Assembly: GCF_014279755.1 (NCBI RefSeq)
Contig: NZ_CP047951.1
Coordinates: forward strand, 1,860,001-1,924,000
Origin: Synechococcus sp. PROS-U-1
GTDB taxonomy: Bacteria; Cyanobacteriota; Cyanobacteriia; PCC-6307; Cyanobiaceae
Direction of reading: 5' to 3'
Length of the DNA: 64,000 nucleotides
Below are positions 28,601 through 34,106 of this stretch, one piece after another (within the stretch, counting starts at the first letter, position 1; each line of letters begins with the position of its first letter). A model generated the notes under the pieces. That model was not told the DNA's origin. It saw nothing but the letters and a program-made list of their open reading frames with translations, and made no database searches. The position numbers and the translations under genes were made by a program.

Positions 28601-29114
28601 GCACTTCAACCGTTGGATTTTTAGAAGCCATCGCCAACCGATTGAACTGGATGCCGGGAGACAAAGCGTCAATGGCGTTGTCTCAACCCATGAACGCTTC
28701 TACTCCGACAACAATTCTTGCCTAAGAAAATCTATTTGGAAGACTCTTCCACTCCCTGACGTCGTGTATGGAGAGGATCAATTGTGGGCGCGTGAAATCC
28801 TCAGGAAAGGTTACAAAAAAGCCTATGCCTCAACAGCAGTGGTTCGTCATTCCCATGAATACGGTTTCCGTGAAACAGTTCTACGTGCCAACACAGAATG
28901 GCACTTCTATGACCAAATGCTTGGTGAAAGATTGCCTTCCACTAAACAAGAGGTGCTGAATATGGTTGAAACGGCTTGCGCCAATGATCGTAAGGCCAAG
29001 GATTTCTATCCAAATATCAGCGACAATGACCTGAGTCGACGTCGTCGGCTCCATTTTGCACGGGCTTGCGGCTACTACTTGGCCAGCAAAGGTCGTGGTG
29101 ACATACGCCCTTGA
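25638..29114 (+). CDS. Triple glycosyltransferase: RgpF + GT4-like + GT2
   Basis: A 1158-residue protein that joins three transferase modules. Residues about 133-170 carry a known GT-associated motif (LFDTDNYFSKYPDI then NPMVHFFKFGIHENR). About 200-450 form an RgpF-like domain (VGVFLHIFYPELAETI, NIGRDVAPFIVGF, ILKLHSKKSPH). About 494-840 form a GT-B domain like rhamnosyltransferase WsaF (HWVIPNFTPGLGGHM, YFVQDYEPYFF, VPNEMMACGLPVVDID). About 854-1150 form a GT2 rhamnosyltransferase-type domain (VTVVIPVYNGGTMLKSVVES, DFGHGRTRNLGVELARG). Its start lies within rfbB. The DNA is clearly more A+T-rich than the rfb genes just upstream, which suggests a separate origin. A multi-step rhamnan polymerase is the likely role. 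Confidence 0.85.
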   Translation: MPKQRRSLSALSNTARQLFKDSASALGEQKILPKALRKRLNRLGQPAPSSPPDNRRKKTSPELQDYIKELQNNKVEKQIIRDFRELAHYAYVFDIEHYKSQLEPKIANALQSIGDVIFHYCSSGSHNGIDPSELFDTDNYFSKYPDIKESGLNPMVHFFKFGIHENRYSMDDIHYMRKMADIKRPDTDAIDQTKEDLHAKKVGVFLHIFYPELAETIAAYLENIPCEIDIFISTTKDATQALQNVFGKVNNAQKVEVRHFKNIGRDVAPFIVGFGDQILNYDLILKLHSKKSPHSNALSGWFLHCLDNLIGSKDVTATNLKALQSTETGIVYPVENYALSLGIKHDSCWGHEDGNYKKANSFLTQFNLSHIKRDSQFRFPTGTMFWCKPDLLKPILDWDLDWQDFDEEGGQIDGTIAHSIERLIGLSTTEIHNQKLQTTYCGYSLSKQHLTDKSVIEGRNKLKIDGFEKVIHFKPQPLEPNWSLQNNINYQSLHIHWVIPNFTPGLGGHMTIFRAIDFLERCGHKCTIWVHSEMKGDKPSRLSYLHKRVIDQYFIPLKTDQVFMLGNSQDDLDLVSGDVVIATDRMSTYPVLGMRKFQKRFYFVQDYEPYFFARGSSSILTEQSYASHNDFFCICASPWLKKRMESFGNSAMSFPLAVDHSVYHHDVEEQRSRNTIAFYVRRSTPRRLYELGLLALRALFDLGDNFEIITFGEKDLPDLGIPVKVKHAGILDASALANLYRECTIGFVLSGTNYSLVPNEMMACGLPVVDIDAEHTRLSYQPGTAVLAEASPAGLACALSRLLNDATFRENTASAGRAATANLHWDASNKRIESFIQEALPATTAGSSRSNPSNPLVTVVIPVYNGGTMLKSVVESCLEQDLDKDFEVLLIDSASNDGCLDALPQDARLRYHRIRKEDFGHGRTRNLGVELARGTYVAFITQDAIPANRMWLMNLIAPLRKDPSVAGVFGCHIAHSDHGQLTAHDLDQHFNRWIFRSHRQPIELDAGRQSVNGVVSTHERFYSDNNSCLRKSIWKTLPLPDVVYGEDQLWAREILRKGYKKAYASTAVVRHSHEYGFRETVLRANTEWHFYDQMLGERLPSTKQEVLNMVETACANDRKAKDFYPNISDNDLSRRRRLHFARACGYYLASKGRGDIRP

Positions 29115-29142
29115 TCCCCCGAATGGTGCTGTGATCGCAGTC

Positions 29143-30354
29143 TCAACTCTTTCGCATTGCATTAAGGAGGAAACCACCCACACCCCAGGCCACGATAACA
29201 ATGCCAACAGAAGCAAGAAACGCCTGCCACCGCCAGTTCGGATCAGGTGCAACAGGCATTTGGGGTTGGCTGAGAACAACCACAAATTTCAACTGTCGTT
29301 GGCTCTCGCGACGACTGTTATCTACAGCAAGGCGTGCTGATTGCAGCGCTTGCGAAGCAAATTCAACATCCGATCTCAACCCAGTCTCTTCAATGGCAAG
29401 AGTATTCAAATCTCGACCATTCTCACTGACAGCACGATCTCTCTCTTTACGAATTTGAGCTTCCAGTTCCTTCACCTGGTCGGCAACAAATGAGACTTCC
29501 GGTGCATTGGGATCTCTGTACTGGCGACGTAACGCAGCCTCTTCAACCTTCAATTCAACAAGTTGTGATTCAAGGCCAGAGATGAAGGAACTGGTTGCAG
29601 CCTGCTCAGTCTCAACACTGAGATTTCCATGCTTTTCCTGGAAAAGTTCAAACTTTTTAGTAGCTTCTTTAAGATTGGCTTCAGCTATAAGGACCTCTTT
29701 TCTTGCGAATTGATTCTGATCAGCATTGATGGATTGATTCACCTCGTTCACGAAACGACGAGACTGCTTCAGCAACTCGTTGTTGAGTTTGAAAGACTGC
29801 TCAGGATTAAATCCAGATGTGGTGAGAATCACAGACCCGCTTAAGGGCTGAGGGGCCACAGACAACTGCTTTCTGTAGAAGGAAAGCTGTGCAGGAGAAG
29901 AACTATCAGCTGGCAAGCCAGCCCGAAGATCAGGGAGCACAGGGCGGTAATCCTGCTCGAGCTTCTTCGCATCTGGGAAGAGGCGAGTCTTGACATCAGA
30001 CGAAGCGAGATAGACCTGGAGATACTGACCATCCACAAGCGAGGTCAACACCTGGGGAGCAGCCGCTGCTCCCGCCAAAACCGAAGCAGATGATGTATTG
30101 AGAGGTGCTGCCTGTTGAATAACAAATTCAGAGACAGTCGTGTATCGATCCCGCCCGATCACAAAACAGTAAAAAGCTGATGTTGCTAAAAATGCTGAGA
30201 TCAGAACCCGCGGCCTGGCAATCCTGTTTAATTGCTCGCGCCAGAGTGGCCTCGACTGATCTGGTGCCAGAGACTTGGGGATTCGGAACGACGACGGAGA
30301 TTCCTTCTGGAGAGGAGTTGAGGAGCTGCTGGAGGGGGGAATTGATTCAGGCAT
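29143..30354 (-). CDS. Capsule polysaccharide export inner-membrane protein, KpsE/BexC/CtrB-like
   Basis: A polysaccharide co-polymerase-type protein of about 403 residues. After a Ser/Pro-rich cytoplasmic N-terminus comes one membrane helix (about residues 50-67, VLISAFLATSAFYCFVIG) followed by RYTTVSEFVIQQ, a sequence typical of KpsE/BexC proteins. A long periplasmic part with extended helical coiled-coil character (about 190-345, rich in Glu, Lys, Leu) follows, then a C-terminal membrane helix (about 379-397). Such proteins connect the ABC transporter with the outer-membrane channel. ATG at 30354 is chosen; a TTG at 30396 would add 14 hydrophobic residues. It ends convergent to the triple glycosyltransferase, 28 bp away. 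Confidence 0.82.
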   Translation of the reverse strand: MPESIPPSSSSSTPLQKESPSSFRIPKSLAPDQSRPLWREQLNRIARPRVLISAFLATSAFYCFVIGRDRYTTVSEFVIQQAAPLNTSSASVLAGAAAAPQVLTSLVDGQYLQVYLASSDVKTRLFPDAKKLEQDYRPVLPDLRAGLPADSSSPAQLSFYRKQLSVAPQPLSGSVILTTSGFNPEQSFKLNNELLKQSRRFVNEVNQSINADQNQFARKEVLIAEANLKEATKKFELFQEKHGNLSVETEQAATSSFISGLESQLVELKVEEAALRRQYRDPNAPEVSFVADQVKELEAQIRKERDRAVSENGRDLNTLAIEETGLRSDVEFASQALQSARLAVDNSRRESQRQLKFVVVLSQPQMPVAPDPNWRWQAFLASVGIVIVAWGVGGFLLNAMRKS

Positions 30355-30399
30355 GACTAAAAAATAAATAAAGACAAGCGACTGGACAGCGAGCAAGAG

Positions 30400-31233
30400 C
30401 TAGTCGTCATTAGCCTCAAGGAGTAGTGACTCGTTTGTCCGGTAGAGAATCAAGGAAAAACCAATAAGGAGCATAGAACATGAGATCAAATACCCAAGAG
30501 AAATATCTGGAATTGGATAATCGTTGTTCATTGAGTACCTGAAAAGCTCCACCGCGTGAAGGATTGGATTCCAGGTCACGAACGGACGTGTGTATTCAGG
30601 CAACTCAAAGGTCGCAAAAAATACCCCCGATGTAAAAATAATAGTCCTATTAAGGAGACGTTTAATAACTTTGGCGATATACTTATTTACTCCCGATAAA
30701 AAGACAACGCACAACCCGAATCCCATCGCCATAACAATGGTAAAGACATAAACACTTATCGCCAAGCCAGGACTGTCCAGCCTGAAGCTCCAGGTAGCCA
30801 ACCAAACAATGCCAATTCCCGCTAAAGAAAGAGTTGCAAGAGCCCTAAAATCATTAATAGATATAGCCATTAAAATATCCAATGGCTTCACGCGAGGATA
30901 ATAAAGCGGGGCCCTTAATTTCAAGCCAGAAAGAGCCTTCATCGCCACGTTTCTAAATAGAAAAGCGAGAGAGAATCCAGATACAATAAAAACAACAATG
31001 TTAAAGTACATATCTGTTGAGCCACCTGCCGCAAATCTGTTCGTCCCCCTCAGATAACTAAAACCTACCCGCATAGCGATGAAGAACAACATCATATTCA
31101 TTGGCTCAATAACCCCTTGCCAATTGCCGATCGAACTCTGTGTGGATTTGCGATCCATGTCATAGTCCGAAATTGCCAAAACAACAGCAACCTGACGACG
31201 GATGGCAGCTAGAAGTCGTTTTAAAAACCTCAT
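30400..31233 (-). CDS. ABC-2 type capsular polysaccharide export permease (KpsM/BexB-like)
   Basis: A membrane protein of about 277 residues with six or so hydrophobic helices. Features typical of KpsM/BexB/Wzm permeases are RRQVAVVLAISDYD at the N-terminus, a LKLRAPLYYPRVKPLDIL cytoplasmic loop and TWNPILHAVELFRYSM near the C-terminus. Such permeases form a homodimer that carries lipid-linked glycan across the inner membrane and need an ATPase. ATG at 31233 is preceded by GAGGAG about 11 bases upstream; GTG at 31245 is less likely because it abuts that site. It follows the ATPase-like gene closely and precedes the KpsE-like gene, the usual order of group 2 capsule transport operons. Confidence 0.85.
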   Translation of the reverse strand: MRFLKRLLAAIRRQVAVVLAISDYDMDRKSTQSSIGNWQGVIEPMNMMLFFIAMRVGFSYLRGTNRFAAGGSTDMYFNIVVFIVSGFSLAFLFRNVAMKALSGLKLRAPLYYPRVKPLDILMAISINDFRALATLSLAGIGIVWLATWSFRLDSPGLAISVYVFTIVMAMGFGLCVVFLSGVNKYIAKVIKRLLNRTIIFTSGVFFATFELPEYTRPFVTWNPILHAVELFRYSMNNDYPIPDISLGYLISCSMLLIGFSLILYRTNESLLLEANDD

Positions 31234-31248
31234 TATTGATAGCACTCC

Positions 31249-32112
31249 TCAGAAATCATCAGCTTGGTCATCGGAAGATTCCGAATTACGTAAATCCATA
31301 CCCAACTCAAGTTGCTCATCATCTGACTCTGACATGTCTGATTTCTCAAGATTCTGATCGGACCACTGGATTGCGTCTGAAAGTCCGCCCGCAAACAGAA
31401 TTTCGCCAAAGGATCCCAGCACAAGTCCATCAGTACAGAATTCGCGACGAAACCGACTGTTTGTCGACGTTGTCAAAAGAGTCTTCCCCTCGAGCTGCCT
31501 CTGCAACAGCGCTCGAAGCGGCTTGGCAGCCCTGGACATTAAAAACTTTGTCTTGGAGATTAAATAGCAATCAAACGAAAAGAGGACAGACACGGATAAA
31601 AAGAAGAAGTCTTTTTGATCCCTCGAAAGCTCTTTGATAATTAGCCCTGGATAAATGTTCATATCTGACAATAGCCCCCAGAATTCATCCAAAGTGACAC
31701 GAGATTTTTCTAGACAATCGCTATAAACTGTTGAGAGAAAGTTGAATGCATGAGAGATTCTTAGTTTGCTATCCAACCCTCCTTCACCACCAACAGGCCA
31801 ACCGATTACACCACCACCAAGGATCTCACCGGAAACTGGAGGAACAAGGCCTGCAAGGGCTGCGATTAACTGATAACGCAAAAATGAACTGGTTGTAATC
31901 ACGGCGATTTTTCTTCCATGCTCAAGATCCCAGTTCCAAGGAATCTGGAAAGAAATACTGGGGTCCGATTTGTTGCAGCGAAGAGAGAAATTCCGAAATG
32001 TCAACACCGACATGGCAGAACCCGTCGAATTCAACACAACACCAGCCGGAGAAACTTGCAAGGCCGTGACGATACCACCGCGAAATGAAGCAGGTTTAAG
32101 GGTGACGTGCAA
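31249..32112 (-). CDS. Capsule-exporter ABC ATPase homologue that has lost its catalytic motifs (pseudo-ATPase)
   Basis: By position and by residual sequence this 287-residue protein is the KpsT/BexA/CtrD partner of the adjacent permease: GRKIAVI, ALAGLVPPVSGEILGG and IGWPVGGEGG (about residues 66-112) match that family's GKSVAFIG, I-G-I-P-SG-I and ISWPVGLAGG. Every ATPase motif is altered. Walker A reads ITTSSFLRYQ (72-81), the Q-loop Gln is Asp114, the signature is ELSRDQ (161-166), Walker B ends FDCYLISK with no Asp-Glu (180-187), and the H-loop is TLLTTSTN (211-218). The frame is intact over its full length. The C-terminal tail (252-287) is strongly acidic. TTG at 32112 has AAGGAG 12 bases upstream and overlaps the preceding gene; ATG at 32013 would start at the first domain strand. 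Confidence 0.75.
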   Translation of the reverse strand: MHVTLKPASFRGGIVTALQVSPAGVVLNSTGSAMSVLTFRNFSLRCNKSDPSISFQIPWNWDLEHGRKIAVITTSSFLRYQLIAALAGLVPPVSGEILGGGVIGWPVGGEGGLDSKLRISHAFNFLSTVYSDCLEKSRVTLDEFWGLLSDMNIYPGLIIKELSRDQKDFFFLSVSVLFSFDCYLISKTKFLMSRAAKPLRALLQRQLEGKTLLTTSTNSRFRREFCTDGLVLGSFGEILFAGGLSDAIQWSDQNLEKSDMSESDDEQLELGMDLRNSESSDDQADDF

Positions 32113-32668
32113 CCCAATCCTGAGCTCCTTTGAGCAGCCCGGTGCGACATCGCTTTTCCAGGCGATCCGTCACCAAGTCCAGAGCCAGGCGCCCCGTGCG
32201 ACGAATCAGCGGCTTCGGTAAAAGTGCCCCTGCTCCGCCCGGAGACAGTTCAAGGCTGAGATCAGCCTTCGCCATGAGGCGTTCCGACTCTGGGCGGATC
32301 CATGCTTGGCACTGAAACTGCACCAGATTCTGCAACTGCCCCAGCCCATGAATCGTGCAGTGTTCAAACACAATGGTGAGTTCATCACCATTCCAAGAGG
32401 ATTGGAAGATCACCTCGGGCTGCAGCTGAAAACTCAGTAATTGATAAGGCCGTGAGGCATAGAGAAAACGGTCGTCATCCATCTGCTGGACTTTTTTCCG
32501 GTTCAACAGAGCCTTCATGGGACGCCCAGGCTTCGACAGATACTCCCGGAGCTGAGCCTGGGACGCATGGGGCAGCTGCAGCGCGATGCCATGGGAGCGG
32601 TGAACCTGCACCGGAACCACCGAAACAGTTGAAGCGGAACGATGGCACGTCCAACGGAAGGTGATCAC
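32096..32668 (-). CDS. DUF1997 family protein
   Basis: A soluble protein of about 190 residues of the cyanobacterial/plastid DUF1997 family, a START/lipid-binding-like fold by general description. Recognisable segments are LREYLSKPGRPMKALLNRKK, FLYASRPYQLLSFQLQP and LSLELSPGGAGALLPKPLI, ending in a helix with DLVTDRLEKRC. Function unknown. GTG at 32668 is used, which avoids overlap with the divergent fumC; TTG at 32683 is possible. The stop lies inside the start region of the ATPase-like gene (17-base overlap with the longer form of that gene), but GC content is normal here, unlike that neighbour. Confidence 0.72.
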   Translation of the reverse strand: MITFRWTCHRSASTVSVVPVQVHRSHGIALQLPHASQAQLREYLSKPGRPMKALLNRKKVQQMDDDRFLYASRPYQLLSFQLQPEVIFQSSWNGDELTIVFEHCTIHGLGQLQNLVQFQCQAWIRPESERLMAKADLSLELSPGGAGALLPKPLIRRTGRLALDLVTDRLEKRCRTGLLKGAQDWVARHP

Positions 32669-32706
32669 AGATGATCGATGCAACGCCCGATCGCGCCAAG
32701 ATCCCG

Positions 32707-34104
32707 ATGACGCAGCCGTTCAGGATTGAAACCGACAGCCTGGGTGGCATTGAAGTGGCGTCAGCGGCGCTCTGGGGGGCCCAGACCCAGCGGTCGCTCC
32801 AGAACTTCGCGATCAGCAATGAACGGATCCCCCTCGAAATCATCCAAGCCCTGGCCTGGATCAAGCGCTCCTGCGCCACGGTGAATGGTCAGCATGAACT
32901 TCTGAGCCATCAACAGGTTGAGCTGATCTGCAAAGCGGCCGATGCCATTGCCGACGGCCAGCACAACGATCAGTTCCCGCTTCGGGTCTGGCAAACCGGA
33001 AGCGGGACCCAGACCAACATGAACATCAACGAGGTGATCAGCAATCTGGCCTCCCAGGCATCGGGCACTCCCCTCGGCAGTCACCGGCCGGTTCATCCCA
33101 ATGACCACGTCAATCGGTCGCAATCCACCAATGATGTGTTCCCCGCTGCCATCCATGTCGCCGCGGCCAAGCAACTGAAGGAGGCTCTGCTCCCGGCCCT
33201 CGATGCCCTGGCGAATGCCTTCGATGCCAAAGGTCAGGCCTGGATGCCGATCGTCAAGATCGGCCGCACCCACTTACAGGACGCGGTTCCTCTACGTCTT
33301 GGCGATGAAGTCGCCGCATGGCGGGATCAACTCAAACAATCCCAGGGCTGGCTTGAGGAATGCCTGAACAGCCTGGGCGACCTCCCCCTTGGAGGTACAG
33401 CAGTGGGCACGGGGCTGAACACCCCTCCCGGCTTCCGCCTTGCCGTGGCTGACGAGCTGAGCCGGGTCGCTGGAGTCCAGGTTCGTCCTGCGGCGAATCT
33501 GTTCGCCGTCATGGCCGGCCATGACGCCCTCGTCCATGCGATGGGTCAGCTGCGTCTTCTGGCCGTGGCCCTGCTCCGCATCTCCAACGACATTCGTCTG
33601 CTTGGATGCGGCCCCCGAGCGGGATTAGGGGAGCTGCGGCTGCCGGCCAATGAACCGGGAAGTTCGATCATGCCCGGGAAAATCAATCCCACCCAATGCG
33701 AGGCCATGGCCATGGTCTGCACCCAGGTGATCGGACTCGATGGCGCCGTTGCGGCTGCCGGCGCAGGAGGGCATTTGCAGATGAATGTGTACAAACCCCT
33801 GATCGGATACAACCTGCTGCAGTCGATTCGGATGCTCAAGGACGCCATGACCAGCTTCCGCCAGAACCTGGTGGAGGGATTGGAGCCGGATCTGGAGCAG
33901 ATTCAAGGGTTCGTCGACCGCTCTCTGATGCTGGTCACCGCCTTGACCCCAAGCATTGGTTACGAGAAAGCCAGCGCCATCGCGCAGCATGCCCACCACC
34001 GTGGCCTAACACTGAAGCAGGCAGCCCTGGAGCTTGGCCATATCACGGAAGCGGACTTCGATCGACAGGTGGATCCCGGCGCCATGGCCGCTCCTGAAGC
34101 CTGA
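32707..34104 (+). CDS. fumC: Fumarate hydratase class II
   Basis: A 465-residue member of the fumarase/aspartase superfamily that hydrates fumarate to malate. Typical segments are TDSLGGIEV, WQTGSGTQTNMNINEVISN, GRTHLQDAVPLRLGDE and the superfamily signature GSSIMPGKINPTQCE that contains the catalytic serine loop. Length agrees with E. coli FumC. ATG at 32707 begins at the conserved N-terminus; ATG at 32671 would add 12 residues and overlap the divergent DUF1997 gene. The stop is two bases from the convergent helicase stop. Confidence 0.95.
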   Translation: MTQPFRIETDSLGGIEVASAALWGAQTQRSLQNFAISNERIPLEIIQALAWIKRSCATVNGQHELLSHQQVELICKAADAIADGQHNDQFPLRVWQTGSGTQTNMNINEVISNLASQASGTPLGSHRPVHPNDHVNRSQSTNDVFPAAIHVAAAKQLKEALLPALDALANAFDAKGQAWMPIVKIGRTHLQDAVPLRLGDEVAAWRDQLKQSQGWLEECLNSLGDLPLGGTAVGTGLNTPPGFRLAVADELSRVAGVQVRPAANLFAVMAGHDALVHAMGQLRLLAVALLRISNDIRLLGCGPRAGLGELRLPANEPGSSIMPGKINPTQCEAMAMVCTQVIGLDGAVAAAGAGGHLQMNVYKPLIGYNLLQSIRMLKDAMTSFRQNLVEGLEPDLEQIQGFVDRSLMLVTALTPSIGYEKASAIAQHAHHRGLTLKQAALELGHITEADFDRQVDPGAMAAPEA

Positions 34105-34106
34105 GA

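Larger units (their letters stand above)
25638..32112. other. A+T-rich segment covering glycosyltransferase and exporter genes
   Basis: From the start of the triple glycosyltransferase to the start of the ATPase-like gene the DNA is visibly richer in A+T than the rfb genes to the left and fumC to the right; many 60-base lines are near 40 percent GC by eye, against roughly 60 percent outside. The change is sharp at about 25.7 kb and at about 32.1 kb. No integrase, tRNA or repeat marks the edges. This fits a transferred or fast-exchanging surface-polysaccharide cassette. Confidence 0.6.
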
